Positions 55,009-64,000 of a stretch of DNA of 64,000 nucleotides are shown here, in pieces; position 1 is the stretch's first letter; every line of letters begins with the position of its first letter. The notes under the pieces were generated by a model, which ran no database searches, had not been told where the DNA came from, and worked only from the letters and a program-made list of their open reading frames with translations. The translations under genes were made by a program, and so were the position numbers. Location: contig OY540812.1 in NCBI GenBank assembly GCA_961205875.1, positions 31,071,098-31,135,097 on the forward strand, given 5' to 3'. The stretch comes from Sialis fuliginosa (lineage: Eukaryota; Arthropoda; Insecta; Megaloptera; Sialidae).

Positions 55009-55016
55009 TTATAAAG

Positions 55017-55668
55017 TAATAATTATTTTTTCATCTACAAAGGCCGCCACTGACTTATATATACAATGTTGAGTTAACATGTGATATTTCTACGTAGTAA
55101 TTTTACATAATTTATTTGCCAGTAATAAAATATTGGTGTAATATTTTGTCCCGTATGAAATAATGTAATTAGTTTCATGAGCTGTTATCTTGATTGTCAG
55201 ATGTTTACGTGGGAGTGTAAATTCACATTTATATATATGTATATTTGTATACATATATGTGTATGTGTATACATTGATATGTATAAGTGACGCATTATTT
55301 TATTAAAGGCGAATGCGAATAAACCGCATATTACGTTTGTGTAAATAAAAAGTGACCCCTTATCGGACTAATTGTATGAAATATAGCTGCATAAGTTTAA
55401 TAAGAAAGCAGAATTAATTAAGGAAAGAGTTTTGATTTTGACCCTTACTTTTTTATGGCGATGAAGTATGTTGTAACCCAAAGGTGCAGAAAGGGGAGAG
55501 ACGACTAGGCGCCTGTTTTATTTTTTTTTTAAATAATAAATTAAAATATAACACTGAATTTTATTACTGACTGATTAAAAAAATGTATTTAAATTAACTT
55601 TTTGAGTACTGTGCGGAGTACTTTGGGTCTTCCCCATTTTTTAATTCGTAAATAATTTGTTTCTATAT
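55017..55668. other. Undefined stretch with a GTATATGT-rich microsatellite
   Basis: A (TA/TG)-rich run at about 55232-55288 is the only structure seen. Confidence 0.45.
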
Positions 55669-56213
55669 AAAGTACTGGCACCAGCGATGGCCGCTATAAG
55701 AGAAAGTTTTACTGTTTTTGTGATTGATGGGCTTCTTTTTTGTAATTCTCATGAACTCATGTTACTAATAAAACATCTAACTCTTTATTTAATCAATTTT
55801 ATTACTAACGTCCACAAATATAGTTTTTTTTTTAATTATAGCCTTTTATTTTGTTTATATTTTTTCCCCAGTAATGGATAAAGTAAAACCAGTGATGAGC
55901 ACGCAGTGAAGGACACTTGCTAATGATTACAAAATGATAAGTACTACGACACAAAATATATGAAAGAAAGAATCGTCAAATTTGAAACAATGTAAAGCAG
56001 TTGCTATGATAATATAATAATAAATAAATAAATTATACTAATAATTAGTTTAACTGTCCACTATTGGCTGATTGTCATGAAATCACGCTGTAAGACAGTT
56101 AAATGTATATAGATTAATATTCAGAAATGGTAGTAATCAAATATTAACACATATTTCTAATTCAGTTCATTTAATTAAATTTTTTCCATTACTGGGGTCC
56201 TTGCCAACTACCT
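55669..56213. mobile_element. GTACTGG-family MITE, copy F (complete, reverse of B)
   Basis: Left end AAGTACTGGCACCAGCGATG and right end TCCTTGCCAACTACCT, with TA outside. Internal TTGTAATTCTCATGAACTCA, ACACTTGCTAATGATTACAA, TTTGAAACAATGTAAAGCAG and GATTGTCATGAAATCACGCT appear in the reverse order of copy B. Same overall length as copy B (545 bp). Confidence 0.87.
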
Positions 56214-56267
56214 TAGTTAATTTTTATTACAAATCCATACATATTGTATTATATATATTATTCCGGA

Positions 56268-56448
56268 GGATCGATCCAGCCAATCATGCCGGTCTCGGGC
56301 CAGTCTCGCTTCAGTCAAATATTCAGTATAGTAATGCTGTAACGGAGCGTGATTGTACCGAGACTGGCACGATATCTGTAGTGTGAATGATTTCATTGTT
56401 TATTGAGCGAGACTGGACCGAGAGCGGTTCGATAATCTGGATCGACCC
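56268..56448. mobile_element. Short inverted-repeat element, GGATCGATCCAG ends
   Basis: GGATCGATCCAGCCAATC, GGTCTCGGGCCAGTCTCGCT (56268-56315) is mirrored with differences by AGCGAGACTGGACCGAGAGC and ATCTGGATCGACCC (56405-56448). About 50-bp arms around an 80-bp centre that itself holds a further CGAGACTGGCACG copy. GC-rich for this window. No TSD. Confidence 0.7.
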
Positions 56449-57080
56449 TTATCGTCACTATCTGAAAATACAACTCAACACCGCTTGTGAACATAATAAT
56501 AACAAAACGTTTACATATTTAAATTTCTTGAATTGTCAGCTTTCATTTGATACCCCACTCGCTGAAACCAGGAATCCCTAAATTTACATGAAAAATTGCA
56601 CCGCGTAGCTTCAAATCCGCATAAAAAAATCCGCGTAAAAAGAGACCCTACTGTACTAGTATTGATTATTTTAGTATTTATGTAATTGCAACTATTTAAA
56701 AGTACTAAGTTCCCAGGTCAAAGTTTAATAATGCAGTAGTCCTTAAATAAGATATTGTCTGTTGTAAAAAATTCTTAAAGAAAAACTTTTTGTGTGAAAT
56801 AAAATATGTATTTCGATCGTAGGCTGTTTCAAGAATGACAATGCACTTGTTTCAGTTGTATTAGAACTCGTGTGTGACTTGAATGTTAAAAAACTTGCAG
56901 AAATGAAAAGTTTTTCCAACTTTGTTCCAAATTCTGTCAATTCAGAACTTTATTCTATCATCATTATTAAATTATTCTACTATAATGTTACTTCGTGCAC
57001 AGAGGCGTATTCAGAAATTTATCTGTAATTATATTTTATAAATTTTATTTTGAAAAACTTTTTACTGCAATTATCATTTT
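56449..57080. other. Undefined stretch with one MITE tip
   Basis: CCGCGTAAAAAGAGACCCTA followed by CTGTAC (56629-56654) looks like the right tip of a TA-flanked ACAGTAGGGTCTC element. No left tip was found. Confidence 0.4.
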
Positions 57081-57583
57081 CAGAGGTTTTTTTAAGAAAA
57101 TTTTACAATTGCAAATATCTTTTTTAGTCTACTATCTTTTTCTCTCTCACAAATTATAGTGATCTTTGTTTACTCTGCATTTATGTCCAGAATTATAAAG
57201 GAGCTAGCAAACATTTTCAAATGGAGTTTTAATTCTGTGTTAGTTTCTGTGGATAAGTTATGGAATTTAGAGCAGTGATAGTTACTTATTGTAATACAGT
57301 TGGCGACTCTGATTGTATAAAATAATTTTCATAATATCGCCACTGTTTTAATACCGTTGGTGTTTACAATTCATGAAACTTCAAGAGAGCTGACAGATAG
57401 ATTTGAAACCTAATTCGAAAGTACATGCTAGCTATATTTAATTAATATTATAATTATAATTAATAATATTAATATTTTTCTTTCTACTTGCAATTTTTCA
57501 ACGACAAATTTTACAACTGCAGTTTTCATTTTTTTGAACTGCGGAAACAAGTTACAGCTACACACTATGTAAAATAACCCCTG
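57081..57583. mobile_element. AGGGGTTATTTTA-family element, reverse copy
   Basis: Left end CAGAGGTTTTTTTAAGAAAA, then TCTCTCACAAATTATAGTGA; right part CTACTTGCAATTTTTCAACG, ACAACTGCAGTTTTCATTTT and the end TGTAAAATAACCCCTG. It is the reverse of 16492-17334. An unrelated segment (about 57190-57470) fills its middle. Confidence 0.78.
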
Positions 57584-58295
57584 AATGCCAAAATTAAATT
57601 TAAGTGAATACTATTACACTATAATGTTGCATAGCATTAATAGTTTCAGGGACGTATCTTGGAATTTATCTGTAATTTAATATAATTATTAATGTTGCCC
57701 TTAACGAAGATTAAAATTGAAGTATAAATCTGACGAAAATGTATAGAGCCATTTTGGTAGAGAATTTTACTATCTTTAATTTTATATAAACTGTTTTTGT
57801 CCATATGGAACGTAGGAGTGTGAGTGACAGCGATATGAACGCGCAGAGTAAAGAAACGCGCTTGGTTGTTAATTAAAATAAAATGTAGTTACCGGTAAGA
57901 ATCTTGAAATTGAAGTATACGATATTATATCATTAACATTCATTTGAAGTTATAAAAAAATATAATGTGTGATAACATTAGTTTTTATGGTTGAAAATAC
58001 CTAAGTACAAGGTTTTATAAACTTTTAAAAAATATCAAATAAAGGAGTATAGTTACAGTTATGAATACAAAAATTACAAAATTTTGATTTCAAAAAACAT
58101 TTTTTTTATTTTGAAGGGTCGTTTTCGCGGTTTAAACAATATTCGACCAAGGTACCGACTGGCATATTGCACTTTTATAATTTTGACAACCTCCCCATTC
58201 CCAATAAGATAAAAACATAAAATTCAATCGAAATAATTTTCCGAACGACTGCGCCACTATGTTATGGTCTAAAAGTCTAAACTCTAAACGTTATT
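57584..58295. other. Undefined AT-rich stretch
   Basis: No supported feature. Confidence 0.4.
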
Positions 58296-58677
58296 TGATG
58301 GACACTTGCTAATGATTACAAAATAAGTATTAAGATAAAAAATATATAAAATAAAGAATCGTAAAATTTGAAACAATGTAAAGCTAGATGCTATAACAAT
58401 AATATAATAATTAATAAATATATTACACTAAATTAATATTATTTTTGGAATATTGGTATTTAAAATAATTAACATATAATTAATTGTATGTGATAAATTA
58501 TTTAAATTTCCACCATTTTGACACCCATTTGCCGATTGTCATCAAATTACACTGTTTTACAGAAGTGTCTATAGATTATGATTGAATAATGTCAGTTATC
58601 AAATATCAACTAATATTTCTAAGTTAGTTAAACTATTAACCAATACTGGTCTAGTCTAGTGTCCAAGACTGGTGCCT
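58296..58677. mobile_element. GTACTGG-family MITE, copy G (left part missing)
   Basis: GATGGACACTTGCTAATGAT, TTTGAAACAATGTAAAGC, TTGCCGATTGTCATCAAATT, TGTCAGTTATCAAATATCAA and the TIR CCAAGACTGGTGCCT with TA outside. It contains a small insertion of about 60 bases in the middle. Confidence 0.8.
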
Positions 58678-60839
58678 TATGAATGTACGTAAATTAAAAT
58701 CATTTATATATTTATATAAAACTATACCCAAAATTTCTAAAAAAAGTATGCATAATATTAAATTATGGTATAAAAATTCTTAAAAAAGAAAATTTAAATG
58801 TAAATTTACAAAATGTTATTTGTAGTTAATTTATTCCATAATGTACATAACAAAATATCTAAATAAATTTGATATAAAATCAACACAGCAAAAATGTTGG
58901 CTGCTTGCTTCAGTCCGCATAGGCACTGACAACGTTAAAGAAAAGGGGGGAACTGGACTTTGTAATTATAATTATAACTAATACATTTTGAAGTTAGTTT
59001 TAATACAATATTAAACTGATATTTTATTTTTAACTGATTGTAAGTGGATAAAAATATTGTCACGCGCGAGTAAAGATTTACGCACTAGTGTTCCGTACAT
59101 ACCTAGTTTTTCAATTTAAATGATTATTGTAACACTTTAGAAACAGTATTAAGTTGTTGTGATTAGGGTGCCAAGCACCCATCCAGGGGTAAAGATCAGT
59201 GGTGAGCTGTAGGGGGTCGCGGGGGCTCGAGCCCTTTATTAAATTATTATATAAATTGCGAGCCCTTATTCTTCTTGGTGACCATTTCCACACACGGTAA
59301 GGTCATGGAGGCCAAAAAGGCCCACCTTAATTAAAAATGTTATATTTAGAGTAGTAAGTAATTTATATTAAAAAGGTTATATTAATGGTAAACTTTGGTG
59401 TATTATTAATCTAAGAAAGTATGAAAATCAACATTTCTTAAATGATTTTTTTCATTTTTAAGACATCTAAAAAAAGTAACTTTGGGCCTTATTTAACTGT
59501 GGTAGGCCACTTAACTAAATTAGGCATTTTCAGATAATTATAATTTTATATTGCATGGGAACTATGTTTTAATTAACATTTTGGCGTAATATTTGTTTAA
59601 TTACAGCTAATAAATAAACAATTAATAATTTTATTTTAATATTTATGTTTTATCCATAACGTGCCGATGCTGTATCGGTAGCAGCTGCTAAACTCTCGGT
59701 AAATCACGTTAGTTCTTCGTCGTAGATGATTTTTTTATAGAACTATTATTAAATAAAAATTACATACCAATCTAGAACAAAATATGTGATCATAAATTGT
59801 AATAAATAATAAAAAAAACTCAATCTTAAATTTGGTGGGCCTTATTATCCCTAAGGTACTACGGTAATATTTTTTTATTTTATAAAGCAAAAACTTCGAA
59901 CTATTACCTGAACAAATAAGAAACAAGAAATACATAAACATTTTTTACAAAAATTGAGATTATTTGTTGGTTGTTTTTATAAAATTGAGCATTCGTCACC
60001 ATCTCTCGCAACAAACTCAGAGGTACCGAAAAGTTAGCGCGGCGAGAGACTAGTCGGTGTGTAAGTATCTTTTATGTGTATATAAAAATCTAGACCGATC
60101 GAACTATTGTAAATGTTTTTTTTTACATGGGCCTTATTTGCCTATAAGCAAGCCTTTTGTTAAAAATTTAATAGCTTACATCTAGGTAAAGTCCCTAGTT
60201 GTTATAATATTTTATTATTTATTCAAAAACTTTAGATAATTAACTTTCAATTGGCCTCAAATATCGACGGTACAAGCACTTTCAAATGGAGTATCAAACC
60301 TACATGAAAGTTCTCTTCAAGTAACATGAAGTGATTGACATGTTTCTCGTACGCGCGTTAAGTAAAAACCAACGGTACTGAAACGGTGGTGATGTTTAGA
60401 AAATTATCTTGTACAGTCAGAGTCATCAATTGTGTTATTACTTATAATAAGTTAAAATATCACTGATCATCTGATCTGAATTCTAAAACAATAATATCAC
60501 AGAATTAATGCTCCATTTAAAATGCTTGTTAGCTCTTTTATAATGCCTGGCATTATAGTTCCAAATTACTATGTCGCCCCCTCTGCGTTTTCGGCGCTTA
60601 TGCCCCGGCGAGTAATTATTCCGTTTAAATGAGTTGTTCCAGGATTTAAATTTCAAACACATCTCGTTTATTAAAATTTCAAGTTTCAAGTTCCGCAGGA
60701 AGCTATACAATGGCACACGGTTAAAAACAACCAGTGAATAATAGACGCATGGCTTCCGTTACTATACGTCGGGCAAACAGCTCTCAATAAAGTTGTACAG
60801 TGTGTGTCTGAAAAACTGCTCGTTGATTATTATATACTA
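58678..60839. other. Longest unassigned stretch (about 2.2 kb)
   Basis: No TIR, TSD or transposon protein was recognised. Slightly GC-richer spots at 59165-59300, 59995-60060 and 60550-60620 lack homology I can name. Short minus-strand frames (59111-59293, 60483-60716) do not resemble known proteins. If unique host DNA exists in the window, this is a likely place. Confidence 0.4.
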
Positions 60840-61364
60840 AGGTAGTGGCACCAGTCTTGGCAAGAACCCCAGTAATGGAAAATTTTTAATTAAATATACT
60901 GAATTAGAAATATGTGTTGATATTTGATTAATACCATTTCTGCATATTAATCTATATACATTTAACTGTCTTACAGCGTGATTTGATAACAATCGGCCAA
61001 TAGGTGTCAAAATAGTGGACATTTAAACTAAGTATTAATATAATTTATTTATTAATTATTATATTATCATAGCAACTGCTTTACATTGTTTCAAATTTGA
61101 CGATTCTTTCTTTTACATCTTTTGTGGCTTTGTACTTATCATTTTGTAATCATTAGCAAGTGTCCATCACTACATGCTCATTATTGGTTTTACCTTTGTC
61201 ATTACTGGAGAAAAAACATGAACAAAATAAAAGGATATAATTTAAAAAACAAACTATATTTGCGGAGTTTTTTAATTAAATTGATTAAATAAAGAGTTAC
61301 TTGTTTTATTAGTAACATGATTTCATGATAATTACAAAAAAGAAACCCATTACTGCCTTTACCT
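60840..61364. mobile_element. GTACTGG-family MITE, copy H
   Basis: Left TIR AGGTAGTGGCACCAGTCTTG with TA outside. Then AATGGAAAATTTTTAATTAA, ATTTGATAACAATCGGCCAA, TTTACATTGTTTCAAATTTG, ATTAGCAAGTGTCCATCACT, CATTATTGGTTTTACC and ACATGATTTCATGATAATTA follow copy B. The right TIR has decayed to CCTTTACCT. Confidence 0.87.
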
Positions 61365-61454
61365 TATATCCTTTATTTTGTATTTGTATAAATCATGAAA
61401 ATATTTAATTTTATTCATATAAAAATTATTAAAGGGTTAAAATATGTCTAGAGT

Positions 61455-61735
61455 AAAAAACCCTGAAAATACTGAAAAGTATATAATAATTAAATTCAAC
61501 AGTTTTTGAAGTTGGTTTAAAAAAAATAAGTTTTTTACTTTTATCTTTTGATTAGCATATCATTGAAGTCCATGGTCAGGTTCTGATAAAATTTATATAA
61601 AACCACTGCGGAAGTATACTCTTTCAAAAACAAAAATCATTCAAATCGGTTCATATTTGTCGAAGGTATGTCCGAACATACATAAAAAATATATATCGTC
61701 GAATTGAAACCTCATCATTTTTAAAGTCGGTAAAA
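61455..61735. repeat. CCGACTTCAAAA-type repeat fragment
   Basis: AACCCTGAAAATACTGAAAAGT, AGTTTTTGAAGTTGGTTTAA, CTCTTTCAAAAACAAAAATC with ATTCAAATCGGTTCATAT, and ATTTTTAAAGTCGGTAAAA resemble 31125-31360 in part reverse order. Confidence 0.5.
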
Positions 61736-62313
61736 AAATATTATTTTATCTATCAACTGAATTTAGGTTCTGTGGAATTTAGTGAAAATCATATTTCGAT
61801 TATTATTCTCCACGCATAAACGCTGGGGTGTATGAGGTATTTTTTTTTTTTTTTTGATAAAATCTGTTGATGCTGCTTGAAAATGTTTAATTTCGGCTTC
61901 AACAAGATTTTTTAATTTTTGATTTCCGATTTTTTTGACAGAATTATTTAACGAGAATAATATTTTAAATTAAAGTACATTAGTCAGAATTGTTGTCGAA
62001 AAGCCAAAAAATATTCAGAGCTGTGATTCAGAGCTATTTAATTACGGCAAAAAAGTCTACATAGATCGATAAAAAAACATTTTAAAATTTAAAATACTTT
62101 TTTCAGATTGAAGCAGATAAAATGTATCAATTTTTGAAATGGATGTATAGGAGAAAAAATATATTTTCAGACTTAATCTATTAATACCAGTTTTATCTTC
62201 AATCAACTTTTTTGGATTTAATTGTTGATATTTTTTCCATTAAGTTTCTTCAGCTTAAACAAAAATGACCATTGTTTGCTTGATTTTTTGTAAAAAAAAA
62301 TCGAAAATCAAAT
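61736..62313. other. Undefined AT-rich stretch
   Basis: No supported feature. Confidence 0.4.
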
Positions 62314-63054
62314 ATAAAAAAAAAACATCTGCCAAGTAAATACACAGTGCTTCTACGTATTAAATTCACCAAACGTAGTTAATTATTAAACAATTTAAAT
62401 AAAAAACGATAAATTCCCTAGTATTGTTAACCATTTAATTTTTATACAATTTTACTAAAAAATATTAGTTCGAAATTTTTTAAGACGCGCCTGAATATTT
62501 TTTCGTATATTTTTAATTTCTTGACAATTTCAATCTCAATCTAAATTTATGCAAACGTCAAAATGACATTTAATATGTCAAAGTAAATATCAATTTAAAA
62601 AAAAAACAAATAACGATTTTTTAAAGCAAAATGAGATAAAACTTTGTAAGGGAATATTTTACATTGTAGACCTACAATATAGACCTATATTGTAGGAAAT
62701 TGAATGTTCTACAAAAAATATTCTATATAATTTTTTCACGTAACGTGTGTCGTTCTTGAGATATTTTGAAAAGATAAATATTTTGGGATGTCACCCCTCT
62801 CTCTTACACGCGATTTTGATGATTTTGAAGACCCAACCATCCAACTAAGTTTCATTAATATCGGTTCAGTAGTTAATGAGTTATGCGTGTGACAAGGGTT
62901 CAGGGAACAGACACACAGACACGAAAAAAAAGTGTTTGTGTTGACCTGAAACGAAAAGATCAATTTAAAATTTTGAAATCGGAGAACAATTTTTTTGTCT
63001 TATTTTAAAACGATCACAAAATCTTCTCGTATCTTCGATATTGCGAGAAAGCAA
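62314..63054 (+). mobile_element. GCTTCCTCG-family repeat, copy g
   Basis: A-run, CATCTGCCAAGTAAATACAC, GTGCTTCTACGTATTAAATT, TGTTAACCATTTAATTTTTA, CAAACGTCAAAATGACATTT, TTTTACATTGTAGACCTACA, CGTAACGTGTGTCGTTCTTG, AGTAGTTAATGAGTTATGCG and the end CGATATTGCGAGAAAGCAAT. This is the most continuous uninterrupted copy (about 740 bp). Confidence 0.88.
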
Positions 63055-63685
63055 TATTTTAATAATCTTTTATTTGCAAAAATCTTTTAATTAAAAGTGA
63101 AACATTTTTTTAATACGTATATCTTTTGTGATGAGCATCCGGCTTTAGCAATAATAATTAATTATGAATAAATTATACAAACTATTATCATAATGTGTTT
63201 ACCTACATACATAATATTAAAATGAGAATGATATGGAAGAAAAAATATATAAAACATCATTTTAATTAAATACAAAGAAAACAAAGTAGTTTTTAATAAA
63301 TGAAAAAGCTTTACTTTAAATTAAATTCTGTAAAGAAATGCTCTGATAAACATTACGCAGTTCTGAAACTGACTTCAGAGTAATTTGATTTCAAGTTATA
63401 CTAGGTTTTAGCTAATAGTAGTAGCGTACAACTAGCTTCATTAAAATTAGATTATTTTGCTTTTCTTTGTTGTTATGTAGTTTTAGAATTGTTACATATA
63501 ATATTGTGTTAGTTCCAATATTATAAAGGATGTGAAAATTTATGCCATGAGTCATGAGAATAGTTAATAAAATTTGTAATAAAGTATACAGGATGATTCT
63601 AAACATAATGTACAACGTTCGAGAGGTGGTAGAGGTAACTGAGACGAACATTTTTTTAAATAAATTTTTTTCGATGCGGTGCCTT
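63055..63685. other. Undefined stretch
   Basis: TATACAGGATGATTCTAAAC (63586) resembles the tip of a CAGGGTG-type element without a partner. The 140-codon minus frame at 63412-63834 is AT-driven. Confidence 0.35.
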
Positions 63686-63775
63686 ATAGCCGAGTCAATA
63701 AACAGTTTTACCCTCAGAAACAACACCGATTTTTTTTTAATGTTCGTTATACTATTTGAAATCAGAAACATAGTT
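63686..63775. repeat. Fragment of the GTCGAGTCAATGAAG MITE family
   Basis: AGCCGAGTCAATAAACAG, CCTCAGAAACAACACCGATT and ATTTGAAATCAGAAACAT recapitulate one side of the MITE at 41047-41840. Confidence 0.6.
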
Positions 63776-63874
63776 AATATCAAGAAAAAATGTAGGTATA
63801 TAAATAAATATTTTTTTCGATGATATTTGATCAAAGGTTTAATTTTTATTCGTTATTATGTTTAATAATAATAT

Positions 63875-64000
63875 CAGGGCTTCGAACCGTTATTTTTTTC
63901 GTTCCGGTTCGAGTAAAAAAATATATTATGGTTTGGTTCCGGTTTTCGAAAAAAATAAAGGTTTTTTCGGTTCAGCTCCGAGTGATTAATTAAAAAAAAA
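63875..64000. mobile_element. hAT MITE with CAGGGCTTCGAACCG end, cut by window edge
   Basis: CAGGGCTTCGAACCGTTATT, GGTTCGAGTAAAAAAATATA, ATGGTTTGGTTCCGGTTTTC and CAGCTCCGAGTGATTAATTA match 25035-25170. The right side lies outside the window. Confidence 0.8.

Noticed and set aside
58678-60839. Host gene in the long unassigned stretch
   Set aside because: No frame resembles a known protein and no exon-like series with splice signals could be followed.
63412-63834. Longest open frame in the window (140 codons, minus strand)
   Set aside because: It is rich in Ile, Leu, Phe and Lys as expected from AT-rich DNA, overlaps a frame on the other strand, and crosses a fragment of the GTCGAGTCAATGAAG MITE family.

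Overview
This window looks like a gene-poor, AT-rich stretch of an arthropod, most likely insect, nuclear genome. I could not assign the order. The case rests on the repeats: many short DNA transposons with clean terminal inverted repeats (TIRs) and target-site duplications (TSDs) of 8 bp (hAT), TA (Tc1/mariner-like), TTAA (piggyBac-like) and TAA (PIF/Harbinger). It also holds 3' ends of non-LTR retrotransposons and insect-style repeats carrying GACA/TGTC runs. I found no intact host protein gene, rRNA, tRNA, CRISPR array or bacterial-type regulation, and no retrovirus-like or capsid-bearing element.

Protein-coding traces are all transposon fossils: a hAT C-terminal remnant (509-643), the last residues of a LINE ORF (5228-5278, minus), a LINE reverse transcriptase C-terminus with its cysteine motif (33836-34413, minus), the front half of a PIF/Harbinger transposase (35671-35990) and a piggyBac cysteine-rich tail (53625-53820, minus).

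Four repeat families dominate. (1) A MITE of about 545 bp with TIR AGGTACTGGCACCAGTCTT and TSD TA, seen eight times. (2) A family of up to about 0.9-1.2 kb bounded by GCTTCCTCG and its complement, seen eight times, several times broken by younger insertions. (3) Elements beginning ACTAGCTG with a GC-rich head. (4) A family containing an ACGGATGTTTAC motif. Four large self-mirrored (fold-back) elements stand out at 1658-2517, 3422-4067, 43901-48010 and 52021-53536. The third is the most remarkable object here: a palindrome of about 4.1 kb, each arm built from three tandem copies of a unit of about 0.7 kb.

Layout: 0-5 kb, hAT elements and two palindromes; 5-8 kb, MITE with LINE insertion, family-2 copy carrying a hAT, tandem repeat; 8-17 kb, degraded repeats, piggyBac-like MITE, full MITE, and family-2 copies with nested hairpin, hAT and minisatellite; 17-33 kb, mostly undefined AT-rich DNA with scattered hAT and mariner-like MITEs; 33-37 kb, LINE and Harbinger remnants; 38-43 kb, family-2 copies and nested mariner-like elements; 43-48 kb, the great palindrome; 48-56 kb, rearranged family-2 copy, hAT copies, second palindrome, piggyBac tail, MITEs; 56-64 kb, further MITEs, long undefined stretches and a hAT cut by the window edge. 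Nested insertions give a relative chronology of the transposition waves.
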